Shown piece after piece: positions 22,520 through 32,990 of a stretch of 64,000 bases of DNA. Source of the DNA: Chelonoidis abingdonii (taxonomy: Eukaryota; Chordata; Testudines; Testudinidae); NCBI RefSeq assembly GCF_003597395.2, contig NC_133770.1, forward strand, positions 89,705,641 to 89,769,640. The letters run 5' to 3'. The notes beneath the pieces were generated by a model that saw only the letters and a program-made list of their open reading frames with translations, searched no databases and was not told the DNA's origin. The stretch's first letter is position 1, and every line of letters starts with the position of its first letter. Both the position numbers and the translations under genes were made by a program.

Positions 22520-24200
22520 ACCCCACCAGAAAACATCCCTCTCTGTCCCAACACAGCCTTGCACGAGGAGCTGTTGGGAAGGAATGTATAGGAGCTGGCT
22601 ATGCCAATTCTATGCTTCCTGAGGCCTCATCTTCTTCAATTTACCCATACTGGGGAAATCTCCAGGATTGATGCAAAGGGAGCAGAATAAGGCAGAGAAT
22701 ATGCCATCTTTATCTTTTTAGTCCTTGGTTTTTGGTCCTCCGACTGCAAAAACTGGACATCATTGCTCTACGTGTTTCTACAATGGAGCTTGACCTATTT
22801 CGGGCCTGTAGATACTGCTGCAATGTAAAGGAACACTGTATCTTTATCATTGGAGCTAAGTAATAAAGGAGGACTCCTTTATCTGCTAGTAATAACAGGT
22901 CCTTTTATCCTTTCTGGGCTAGGGACTAAAAGATACTGCTCAAATACAATTTTATTACATTTCACCAAGTTACCACCTAGGAAGTATCTCATGTTCCACT
23001 GCATAACAGGAGCTAGAACCTGGGAAAGCTTGTGATGGGACTGTAGTTCTTGAACCCACCCGTTGAGAATAAGTTCATATTCAGGTAAAGCAAGTTTTCT
23101 CTCAGACCTAACTTTTAAAAAGGTTCTAGAATACCATATCCAGTCAACCCTATTAACGTTCTCTGACCCATATTAAAAACCTATTATAAAATAGAATATT
23201 GCAGAAAGAAATCAACAGCAGACATTCAATATCTCCTACCTTCAGCCCCAAGAATACTATACTTTCCTAGTAGACACCCTCTGCATTGCTTTAATTTCAT
23301 CTGAAATGTCATGTCTTACCAAAAACCTTCCCAGTAGGATTATTGGACTACATTTATACATTTAAAAAAAGAACACAGTAGTTGACTCTCCAGATTCCCG
23401 AGTACGAATCATTAGCCTGATAATATATTGTTTGAAGAAGTCAATTAGGCTTAAAATAAAAAAGTGAATGGGCAGAATTGTAGTAACGGCTCTGAGATTT
23501 AGCCCTTATTGAAATGTGTCAGGATAAAAGAGCAATGAGGGAGTTGGGGATGAGTGAATGTTTGGTATCTGCTTGCATGAAGGTTTGGGACTGATTGAAT
23601 CAACCCCCTTGTGACCATGGCAGACCCATTATGTTTGTTATAGGTTGACTGGTGTAATTGTTTTTTTCTGAGGTTATCAGTATGTTCAATCAAAAAGCTA
23701 ATATGTGCATTATTGCTTTGCTGGTTTTTAAGCTCTTTTCTCATTACAGACATCAATCTTGATTAAAAGCTGTTCTCCAAATGTTTAGTTCCTTTGACAT
23801 GAAGTGATTCCTGCCTTTTCTGACTGCTACCAGAGGGAAGATATCTTCATTCAGGTTAATTGCCAGAGCTGGATGCTAAATGCAAATGCCAGTGCACTGC
23901 TTGAGGTGAAAATTTAAACAACAACAAAAAAAAGAGCAGCTGTGAAAAAGACCTTAACTTCTGTATTTACCAGAACTGCTCTAGTTCTTTTTAGTATCAC
24001 AATGGCACAGAGAAAATGGAATGAACATCATTTGGAAGATGAGAGAGAATTTTGCAGTTTCTCAGTTTAAGAATTTCTGTTTTCCTAACATTAAAAAAAA
24101 TGTGGGGGGAAGGGTAGGAAACAGATGAGTCTTAAGATACATGAATATTAAATTAAAATAAAACAGAAGCATGAGGAAAATGGTTTACAATCAATGTTCA
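22520..24200. other. Unassigned sequence
   Basis: No gene or repeat terminus could be supported. Frames such as 23499-23756 (minus) have no recognisable domain. Confidence 0.4.
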
Positions 24201-24585
24201 TATGTAGGCCAAGTCTACACTTATAACTTAAGCCTTGTCTACAATGGCAAGTTTCTGCACAGTAAAGCTGCTTTCTGTGGTGTAACACCCGAGGTGTACA
24301 CACTGCCAAGCCACTTAGTGCACAGAAACTGTGCAGTTGCAGCGCTGTAAAAACACCACCCCAATGAGCTGCGTACAGCTTTCTGCGCCAGTGCTACAGC
24401 AGTGTGGTGCCAGTGTAGACATGCTGGCCGATTACAGCGCTGTGATTGGCCTCCAGGAGGTGTCCCACAGTGCCTGTTTTTGCCTCTCTGGTCATCGGTT
24501 TGAACTCTGCTGCCGTGCCCTCAGGAGCCCAACCGTGAGCCTCCCTCCTTAAATTCCTTGGGAATTTTGAAAGTGTCTTTCCAGT

Positions 24586-26396
24586 TTGCTTGGTGATGCG
24601 TGCAGTGGTCTCAGCGCATCTTTCCAGGTGACCATACCTGCTCCACGCACCAGGCGATCCCCCACTTGGAGCAATGCTGAGCTGCTGGACCTCATCAGCA
24701 TTTGGGGAGAGAGGGCTGTCCAGTCCCAGCTGTGCTCCAGCCACAGGAATTATGATATATATGGGCAGATTTCACGATGCATGACAGAAGGGGGCCATGA
24801 CCGGGACCTACTGCAGTGCAGGGTCAAAGTGAAGGAGCTGTAGAACGCCTACCACAAGGTGCGGGAGGCAAACTGCTGCTCTAGTACTGTGCCCATGAGC
24901 TGCTGGTTCTACAAAAAGCTGGACACAATACTTAGTGGCAACCCTACCTCCACTGCAAAGGCCACTGTGGATATTTCAGTGGCTCGCGGGCCAGTCAAGA
25001 GTGGACTGAGCCAGGAGGAGGAAATCTTGGATGAGGATGTGGAGGGGGACCCAGAGGCACAGGACGACTCAGAGGTCAGAGATGCATGCAGCTAGGAGCT
25101 ATTCTCTACCCTGGAGGAGGCTAACCAGTCACAGCTGTGGGAGCTTGGTGAAGGGCGAACAGGAGAGGAGCCCTGGTAAGTGGCTTTGATTTTGGGAATC
25201 ACTGAAGCGAGTTGTTGGGGCAGGAGGGTTACAGAAAGCAGGCTTCTGGCTGTATGATGCGTGTGCCACCACATGCCTAGTCTGAGCAGTGGAACAGGGT
25301 GTTGATTGACTCCCTCACTTCACGGGAATCTGCCTCAGAGATCTCCAGGAAACTCTCATGGAGGTACTGAGCAATCTGCTGATGCTTTGCCAAAGAACCT
25401 GCTGCTTTGTTTCTTACCCCATTAATGGTAACTTTCCCAAGCCACTCTGCTGTCACTGGGGGCGGGGAATATTGCTGCACACAGGTGAGCCACATAAGAG
25501 CCAGGGTGGAAGCTGCAGTCTTGGAGAAGACCCTCCCTTAATTCCCTGCTCACCCTCAGCAGCAAGATGTCTTCCATAAAGAACACAGCCTGTGGAAAAT
25601 GTGGGGACAGTAATGATTATAAGGTCCCCTCTAGAGCCATGTGCCCAGTGTACAGTAGGTCAGGGAACACTGATTTCCCCTGAGCCTGTAGCTACCCACC
25701 ATTTTGGGGGCCTTGTGGCTCATGTGTGCTTGCCTGGGGTCAGCCAGTTAGTGACAGGTATGTGAATAGTGGCTGTGTTTTAAATCACTGAATCAATGGA
25801 CTGTGTGTTGCAAACAATACTGCTTCTGTAAAATGTTGCATTTTGGGTTCACAGATATGACCTTGGGATCCAGCCTCCCTCTGTTATCACCGGCTGAACG
25901 GCTGTGCAGAATTAGAAAGTGGCTACGAAGAACTAAAGAGGACTTTCTGTGTGAGGTCATGATGCACTCCATGGCTGAAAAACAAGAATTGAAGAAGTGA
26001 TGGGACAGCGAGAAGAGGGACCGAAAAGCAAATGTGGCACACCAGAATGAAGCCATGGAGTGGCTCTTAAAAGTTATGGAGCGCCAAGCAGATACTCTCC
26101 AGGCACTACTAGCACTACAAAATGAGCAGCTCCTTACCTGCCCTCCCCTGCAGCTGTTGTCAGAAAATTTTTCTGTGTGTCCCCCAGACACCGCTAACAC
26201 AATCTTATCAACCTCCAGTCTGTACCTGCTGTACTCCACTCCTCCCCCATCACAGTCCAGCCCTGTGGACTCTCAGTACTCATTGCACTCAACACTCCTC
26301 CCTCTGCAGTTTGGCCCTGCTGAAGTACAATACCCGCTGTACTGTACTCCAAAGGACAAGGTAGCATATGGTACCTGGACATACACAAATCTTTAA
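24586..26396 (+). pseudogene. Harbinger Myb/SANT-like DNA-binding gene, decayed, one intron inferred
   Basis: In Harbinger elements this protein binds the transposon ends and helps bring the transposase to the nucleus and DNA. The frame carries a trihelix/Myb-SANT signature: PTWSNAELLDLISIWGE, then YDIYGQISRCMTEGGHDRD and CRVKVKEL, a stop (24841-24843), then YHKVREANCCSS and FYKKLDTILSG. An acidic stretch ending near 25095 follows. A GTAAGT donor at 25176 and an acceptor AG at 25853-25854 would remove 679 bp. The 3' part, in one frame with a TGA at 25998-26000, reads SPAERLCRIRKW, VMERQADTLQALLALQNEQL (a helical C-terminal region), then a Ser/Pro/Tyr-rich tail ending TNL. The likely original start is the ATA at 24634 in the context GACCATACC. 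Stops at 24841, 25093 and 25998 and a length change at the splice junction make it a pseudogene. Confidence 0.8.
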
Positions 26397-26505
26397 CCTC
26401 CTGGGACCTCCCCATTCCCTGGGACCCACCTCCTGGGACCCTCCTTCCCCATACCTTTCCCTGTCCCCCCCCTCAGTGCTGATGTGTTTTTTTGTTTGTC
26501 CTCTG

Positions 26506-26523
26506 TTTTTTTTTTTTTTTTTT
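26506..26523. repeat. Homopolymer T run between the two Harbinger genes
   Basis: Eighteen T residues lie downstream of the Myb-like gene and downstream of the convergent transposase gene. This is a simple repeat, prone to length change. Confidence 0.9.
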
Positions 26524-26693
26524 AAACAAAATAATTGTTTTGGTTTGAATGCAATCTTTATTCCATTAGTTGAAAGCAACCAGAGCCCTGCAAAGCAACA
26601 GGCAATTTTCTTAAACCTTCATAAGGCATCGTCTTCACCAATCACAACCTCCTAGCATTACAAGCACTGCACTCCCAAGCATAGCAACAAATA

Positions 26694-27900
26694 TTAGAGG
26701 CTTTCAGCTTCAAATTGCTGCCTCGAGACTTCTCTGATCCTTATGGCCTCATGCTGTTCAAATTCAGCCTCCAGGTGCTGAGCCTCAGTATTCCAGACCT
26801 GAGTGAAGCTTTCACTCTTCCCTTCACAAATATTCTGGAGTGTACAGCACGCAGCTATGAGCATAGGAATATTGTCATCGTCCAGGTCCAGCCTCCTATA
26901 TAGGTAGCGCCAGAGGGCCTTTAAATGGCCAAAAGCACACTCTACAGTCATTCTGCACTTGGCTCAGCCTGTTGTTGAACCGCTTCTTGCTGCTGTCAAG
27001 GTGCCCCATGTATAGTTTCATAAGCCACAGCATTAAAGGGTAGGCAGGGTCTCCCAGGACCACAGTGGGCATTTCGACTTCTCCTACGGTGATCTTCTGG
27101 TCCGGGAAGAAAGTCCCTGCTTGCAGCTTCCTGAACAGGCCAGTGTTCCGAAAGATGCATGGGTCATGCACCTTCCTGGACTAGCCTGTGTTAATATCCA
27201 TGAAACGCCCACAGTGATCCACAAGCACCTGCAGAACCACTGAGAAATACCCCTTCTGATTAATGTGCTCTGTGGCTAGATGGTCTGGTGCCAGAATTGG
27301 AATGTGCGTGCCATCTACTGCCCCTCTGCAGTTAGGGAAGCCCATTTGTGCAAAACCATCCACAGTGTCACGCATATTGCCCAGAGTTATGGTCTTTTGG
27401 AGCAGGATGTGATTAATGGCCCTACCCATTTCTGTCAACATGAGTCCAGAGGTCGACTTTTCCACTCTGAACTGGTTAGAGACTGATTGGTAGCAGTCTG
27501 GAGTAGCCAGGTTCCACAGCGCAGTTGCCACGTGGTTCTCCAACGACAGGGCAGTTCTCGTTCTTGTGTCCTTGCGCTGCAAGGCTTGGGTGAGGTCATC
27601 ACACAGTCCCATGAATATGGCCTTCCTCATCCGAAAGTTCTGCAGCCACTGTTCATCGTCCCAGACGTGCATGATGATGTGATCCCACCACTCAGTGCTT
27701 GTTTCCTGAGCCCAAAAGCAGTGTTCCACTATGGTCAGCACCTTCGTGAATGCCACAAGCAATCTTGTGTCATAGCTACTACCCATGGCAAGATCAGTGT
27801 CGAACTCCTCTTGCTTTTGTAGTTTAAGGAATGACTCCACTGCCAGTCATGATGAGTTAGTGAGCGCAAGCAGCATATTGGTCAACAGTTCAGGATCCAT
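26694..27900 (-). pseudogene. PIF/Harbinger (HARBI1-like) DDE transposase, decayed
   Basis: The enzyme cuts and pastes the element at TWA targets, using a DDE triad. From the ATG at 27900-27898, in frame, there is a TGA at codon 18 (27849-27847). The long frame 27840-27181 then includes VWDDEQWLQNFRMRKAIF, ALWNLATPDCYQSVSNQF and CRGAVDGTHIPI, whose DGTH holds the first catalytic aspartate. It ends in a TAG (27183-27181) inside DINTG. The same frame continues to VVLGDPAYPLM (second aspartate). A one-base frameshift near 26950 leads to MTVECAFGHLKALW, where the glutamate is the third catalytic residue. The C-terminus is at 26694. Total length is about 400 codons, near the 350-400 usual for the family. 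All three catalytic residues survive, but two stops and one frameshift prevent a full product. It is convergent with the Myb-like gene about 300 bp away. Confidence 0.9.
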
Positions 27901-28667
27901 TCCTGCAGAGCGAAGAGTCGGAGCACGCAGTACACAAACCGTTGAAAGATGGTGACAAATGTGGACGGAAACACAGGGGTTGCTGGGATGCGAAGCAATG
28001 CATCATGGGGTATTGGGACAGGATCCAGGATTCGACCCCCTCCACCTTCCCACAACTCTTAGTGGCAGAAGAGGAAGATATGCTCTGTGGGATAGCTGCC
28101 TAGAGTGCACCACTCTGAATACTACTGCAAGTGCCGCAAATGTGAACATGCTATTGCACTGGAAACTAATAGTGTGCATACACAACAGTGGTTTCCCTTC
28201 AGCGCTGTAACTGCTGGCTATGTAACTCTGCCAGTGTATACATACCCTTAGATTGATGTAGCTACATGACTCTGGAGTATGCAAATTGCACACCCCAGAC
28301 TCGAGATGTAGTTAAGTTGACCCCTAGGTAGACAGAAGAATTAGCTACTGCCTCTTGAAGGGGTGGATTTACTACGGGGATGGAGAAACCTCTTCTGTCG
28401 CTGTAGCTAGTGTATCTCTACAGCGGTGCGACATATCTGCCAGCATTTGTAGTGTAGACATATCATAATCAAAAACAATCCTGCAATCTGAGCTGCAGAG
28501 GCAACTCCCTGTGCCTGTGCAGAGCCCTGTTTACTCCAAAATGAATGCCCATGAGAATCAGCTACCTGATTTGAGGGAACACCACAAATTTTATATAGGG
28601 ATTAAAGGACTTCTTGGTTTTGAGGCACATATGTTAGACTTGGTAAAAATAATAAGCTGTCTCCACA

Positions 28668-28860
28668 GAGGTGGGTAGTCCAGTGACTAGGGCGCTGGAC
28701 AGGGATTCAGGAGACTTGGGTTTTGCTCACAGCTCTCTTGCTGATCTGGTATGAGACCTTGGGCAAGTCATTATACCCTTCCGTGCCTCTGTTTCCCCAC
28801 CTGCACTTTGTCTCATCTATTCAGGGCCAGTCTGTGACATCCTTATTTATTTTCATTGTA
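28668..28860 (+). repeat. MIR/CORE-type SINE
   Basis: The tRNA-related part shows an A-box-like stretch (AGTGACTAGGGCGCTGG). The core follows with GACCTTGGGCAAGTCATT and GTGCCTCTGTTTCCCCACCT, the diagnostic MIR wording. The tail fades into the AT-rich sequence after 28840. It is an old, non-coding copy. Confidence 0.75.
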
Positions 28861-28949
28861 TTTCTTTATTTTGGTTTAAAATTATAAAAAGCAGCCTATC
28901 CAAGGTTCTAGGTGCACCTTCATTAATGATACAATGTAATTCATACATT

Positions 28950-29570
28950 TTTAAAGTCAGAATGGACCACTGTGATGATCTAGTTTGACCTCCTGCATTA
29001 CACAGGCCATAGGACTTCCCTGAATGAATTACTGCTTCCAGTGCAATAGCTGGAGTTGAACCAGAGCATATCCTTTAGAAAAACAGCCAATCTAGATCTA
29101 AAAATTTCCAGTGATGTAGAATCCACCACAAGCCTTGATAAATTGTTCAAATGGTTAATTACCCTCCCTTGAACATTTGCATGTTATGTCCAGTATGAAT
29201 TAGTTAGCTTCAATTTCTAGCTATTGGATGTTATTTCTTTGTCTGCTAGACTGAAGACTCCCCTTTTAACAGATTTCTGTTCCTCATATAGATACTTACA
29301 GACTGTGATCAAACAGACCTTCTGTTTGTTAAGCTTAATAGATAGAGCTCTGTGAGTCTTTAATGGTAAGGCATGTTTTCCTATCCATTAATCATTCTTG
29401 TTGCTCTTTTCTGAACCCTCTCCAGTTTTTCAACATCCTTCTTGAATTGTGGACACCAGAACTGGATACAGTATTCCATCATTGCTCGCACCAATGCCAA
29501 ATAAAGGTGTAATGTAACCTCTCTACTCCTATTCAATATTCCCCTGATGGACCTCCTAAGCAGGGGACTA
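28950..29570 (-). repeat. CR1 LINE 3' region, antisense
   Basis: In plus reading it begins near GTCAGAATGGACCACTGTGA, with GTTTGACCTCCTGCATTACA next. Further right are TTGCTCTTTTCTGAACCCTC, AACTGGATACAGTATTCCAT and CTCGCACCAATGCCAAATAA, phrases that encode the CR1 reverse-transcriptase C-terminus and 3' UTR on the minus strand. There is no open frame longer than background, so it is an old copy. Confidence 0.65.
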
Positions 29571-30250
29571 AAATGCCTATATGTCCCTTCCCCACTGCAC
29601 TTCCTGTTGTTTTTGGCAATTTACCATTTCCATCAAGTAACGTACCAATATCGCTGTTAGGATTCCTTTTGTTCCTAATATACTTTTAAAATCTCCTTGT
29701 TGTCCTTAATTCTGCCTGCCATAGATTTTTGTCCGTTTGTTTCCCCCATCAATTTTCTACAATTTATAGCTTCTAATTGATATTAATTGCTATCCACCTC
29801 CTCTTTTTTCCATTTGATAGCTATATGTATCTATATATCTATATCAATTTTAATTATAGTTGCTTTCACTTCACCTCTAAGGCAGGTTAGTTTTTCAGCC
29901 AGTGCGCCCTTTCTCCATTGTTGGATTGTAGCTTTTGGGTATAAATGTTCCTAAACTGTTCCCAATTATCATTCATATTTTTCTGTTTAAATTTTTTCTT
30001 ATACCTGATTTGGTTCATAATTGTTTTCTGCTTTGTGAAACTGGCTCTTTTAAAGCACCAAATATATATATCTTATTTCTTCGGATTTTACTTTGCTTAC
30101 ACATAAGTGTAATCAAGTTGTGATCACTTGAACCTAAGCAACTACTAATTTTTAATGCTGTGATCAATTCTTCTTTATCTGTCAAGGTCAGTCTAATATG
30201 GAATTCCCCTTGTATAAGGTGCAACACTTTGTGTTAGGAAATTGTCATGT
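29571..30250 (-). repeat. Possible continuation of an old antisense LINE
   Basis: The text around 30080-30210 (GTGATCACTTGAACCTAAGC, ATTCTTCTTTATCTGTCAAG) has the look of an antisense LINE endonuclease/linker region following the CR1 segment on its left. No motif is decisive. Simple A/T runs are common (TATCTATATATC near 29830). Confidence 0.3.
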
Positions 30251-30779
30251 ATAGTTAATGAAATTGCAGCAGTATTAACATAATTACTGCAAAAGGAACC
30301 CTGCCTGCTGGACACCTACAGAAACTCCTTTCCATTCCGTTTATCATTCTGGGAATCAGCCTTTTCCTACCAAACGGATGTTTTTTGCAGCATGATTGTA
30401 AGCAACAGATTTGGCCTATTTTGGAAGCAAAATAGAAATGCAGTGCAGGAAAAAGTCCCACAGACCTCAAAGAGAATGCTGTCTCAGCTTCCCCCTCTCT
30501 TTTATAGTGAGGGGGATCCAACTCGTTCATCCTAACTCACTGCAATTGTGGCAGTAAGTATGTATTAACTATTTAGGGACAGATTATGAAACCCTTATTC
30601 ATTCTGAGAAGCACCTTACTCCAGAACAAGTCCCTTTGACTTCTGTGGAACTAGTTAGGTCAAAAGTGCTATTCAACATGAGGAAGCATAACATAAACTG
30701 GCCCATAGAGCTTGATTCAGAAAAGCACTTAAGTTCCATTGAAGTGAAGCTTGTGTTTTAGTACTTTCCTAATTCAGGT

Positions 30780-30905
30780 CCTTAGATTTGTAAACTCTTC
30801 AGGTCAGGGGCTGTTTCCTACTATTTGTCTGGATAGTGCCTAGCATGGTAGAGAGCTAATCTTAATTTGAGGTTCCCAAATTGGCTATTGTAATACCAGT
30901 AATAA
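30780..30905 (+). repeat. L2/CORE-SINE-like 3' tail
   Basis: The series TTAGATTTGTAAACTCTTCA, GGTCAGGGGCTGTTTC, GATAGTGCCTAGCATGGTAG and finally AATACCAGTAATAAAT follows the order of the ancient L2/MIR-type tail (TAGACTGTAAGCTC..., GCCTAGCACA..., AATAAAT). Confidence 0.55.
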
Positions 30906-31095
30906 ATAGGGATTATATGCATACATATTTGCATTGGTTTAGTTAAACCACAGAACCCCCTTTCATGGATATTCTTATTTCAGTTTGTGTGGCTTATTTT
31001 GATTTATCTTGAATCTGTTCACAATTAATTTAGGCTAAACCAAAAGCAACCCTCATTTAAACAGAAATAAGAACTGAATATCTTTTCCACTAGTG

Positions 31096-31420
31096 CAATG
31101 TTTCCCAAACTTGGGACGCCGCTTGTTTAGGGAAAGCCCCTGGCGGGCCGGGGTGGTTTGTTTACCTGCCACGTCCACAGGTCCAACCAATTGTGGCTTC
31201 TACTGGCCGCAGTTCGCTGCTTCAGGAGCTGCTGGAAGCGGTGGCCAGTATGTCCCTCAGCCCACACCACTTCCAGCAGCTCCCGTTGTTCTAGAGCATC
31301 GAACTGTGGCCAGTGGGAGCTGCGATCAGCCGAACCTGCAGACGCGGCAGGTTAACAAACCGGGCCAGCCCACTAGGGGCTTTTCCTAAACAAGCGGCGT
31401 CCCAAGTTTGGGAAACACTA
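31096..31420. mobile_element. Foldback hAT-type MITE, 325 bp, TSD CACTAGTG
   Basis: The left end is CAATGTTTCCCAAACTTGGG. The right end read inward is TAGTGTTTCCCAAACTTGGG. Similarity continues through CGCCGCTTGTTTAGG and, with gaps, through nearly the entire element (CTGGCCACAGTTCGATGCT against CTGGCCGCAGTTCGCTGCT), so the whole unit is an inverted duplication with arms of roughly 150 bp. Exact CACTAGTG copies lie at 31088-31095 and 31421-31428; this target word is itself a palindrome. Confidence 0.93.
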
Positions 31421-31429
31421 CACTAGTGA

Positions 31430-32067
31430 ACTAACTCAGTTTAAGATAACACCCTTAGTTCAACAAGTGCAACTCTGAATGTAGACATACTGATTGTAAT
31501 GAGATAGCAAGATAATAGAGTTTTTTAAATCCTTTTGAGCATTTTTTCACTGTCAGAATGTCCTATATATTACTGTACCACATGCTCAATATTGATCCCA
31601 GCTAACCTTGGATTAATAAAAAAACAGTAGATATAAGTAGATATATTTAATTGGATGTTACCCAAACAATTTTTGTTGTCCTGGTTAAATAATACTTTTT
31701 AAACGTCAATTTTCAGAGATAGGTTTCAACAAAGATATTGACAAACCAGAGACAAGCTCACTTAAAATATTACACTGTTTTGAAAATTTTTACTGTTTCC
31801 AGTGATATTTCTTATTTTTACAGTGCTGAATTCCATTAAAATGGTTAAATCATATGAGAGAGTACACATGTTTAAGGTTATATATTATACACCTCTGCTT
31901 CTTAAGCCTCAGTAATTTTTTGTTCTCTAATTAAATTGGTAAACTTTCTGAGCTCACTCTAATATATTTTAATAAATATTTTTTGTTTTGCTAAGCAATA
32001 TATTTTTCCTGAATTCACTCTTCTTATGGAGATGTCTTTAGACTTTAAAGGCTTTATTTAGGTTTGT
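31430..32067. other. AT-rich unassigned sequence
   Basis: No gene, repeat terminus or RNA gene was seen. Confidence 0.45.
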
Positions 32068-32070
32068 ATA

Positions 32071-32987
32071 GGGCTTGGCTACACTGGAGAGTTGCAGCGC
32101 TGGTGAAGGGGTTACAGCGCTGCAACTCATTCTGTGTACACACTTACAAAGCCCAGCCAGCGCTGCAACTCCCTGGCTGCAGCGCTGGCTGTACACCTGG
32201 TCTGATTGGGGTGTAGCGATTCCAGCNNNNNNNNNNNNNNNNNNNNNNNNNNNNNNNNNNNNNNNNNNNNNNNNNNNNNNNNNNNNNNNNNNNNNNNNNN
32301 NNNNNNNNNNNNNNNNNNNNNNNNNNNNNNNNNNNNNNNNNNNNNNNNNNNNNNNNNNNNNNNNNNNNNNNNNNNNNNNNNNNNNNNNNNNNNNNNNNNN
32401 NNNNNNNNNNNNNNNNNNNNNNNNNNNNNNNNNNNNNNNNNNNNNNNNNNNNNNNNNNNNNNNNNNNNNNNNNNNNNNNNNNNNNNNNNNNNNNNNNNNN
32501 NNNNNNNNNNNNNNNNNNNNNNNNNNNNNNNNNNNNNNNNNNNNNNNNNNNNNNNNNNNNNNNNNNNNNNNNNNNNNNNNNNNNNNNNNNNNNNNNNNNN
32601 NNNNNNNNNNNNNNNNNNNNNNNNNNNNNNNNNNNNNNNNNNNNNNNNNNNNNNNNNNNNNNNNNNNNNNNNNNNNNNNNNNNNNNNNNNNNNNNNNNNN
32701 NNNNNNNNNNNNNNNNNNNNNNNNNNNNNNNNNNNNNNNNNNNNNNNNNNNNNNNNNNNNNNNNNNNNNNNCACCCCCCTCTTTTGAAAAGCACGTTGCA
32801 GCCACATGAACGCTGGGATAGCTGCCCACAATGCACCACTCCCAACAGCGCTGCAAATGCTGCAAATGTGGCCACACTGCAGCGCTGGTAGCTGTCAGTG
32901 TGGACACACTGCAGCGCTGTTCCTACACAGCTGTACAACCACAGCTGTAACTCCCAGCGCTGCACATTTCCAAGTGTAGCCAATCCC
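32071..32987. mobile_element. Non-autonomous Harbinger-like element containing an assembly gap
   Basis: The left terminus is GGGCTTGGCTACACTGGAGA. The right terminus read inward is GGGATTGGCTACACTTGGAA. ATA flanks both sides (32068-32070 and 32988-32990), a 3-bp duplication. The interior repeats CAGCGCTG many times on both strands. The right part (GGGATAGCTGCCCACAATGCACCACTC, quoted only as its first and last words GGGATAGCTGCC and GCACCACTC) parallels 28090-28120 of the 4-kb Harbinger element, so the two are probably related. Confidence 0.75.
32227..32771. other. Assembly gap, 545 N
   Basis: This is an unbroken run of N inside the element. Frames reported across it on either strand are artefacts. 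The true length is unknown. Confidence 1.
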
Positions 32988-32990
32988 ATA

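Larger units (their letters stand above)
24231..28247. mobile_element. Complete but inactive PIF/Harbinger transposon, 4,017 bp, TSD TTA
   Basis: The left terminus is AGCCTTGTCTACAATGGCA (24231-24249). The right terminus read inward is GGGTATGTATACACTGGCA (28247-28229), 13 of 19 matching. TTA flanks both sides (24228-24230 and 28248-28250), the 3-bp target duplication typical of PIF/Harbinger. It holds the two expected genes in convergent orientation: a Myb/SANT-like DNA-binding gene (plus, 24586-26396) and a DDE transposase (minus, 27900-26694). CAGCGCTGTAA words occur near both ends, possibly subterminal binding sites. Both genes have stops, so the copy cannot move itself. Confidence 0.9.
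24207..28464. mobile_element. Older MITE split by the Harbinger element
   Basis: Left fragment 24207-24230 begins GGCCAAGTCTACACTT. Right fragment 28251-28464 ends TAGTGTAGACATATCA, whose inward reading is ATGTCTACACTA. Joining the two sides at the shared TTA gives a continuous short element with GTCTACACT termini. The right fragment contains GTCGCTGTAGCTAGTG and GCGGTGCGACATATC words typical of short Harbinger/hAT-like MITEs. The outer edges are approximate. Confidence 0.6.

Noticed and set aside
32038..32989. Long frames of 193-289 codons on both strands
   Set aside because: They run through 545 N, so they are artefacts of the assembly gap.
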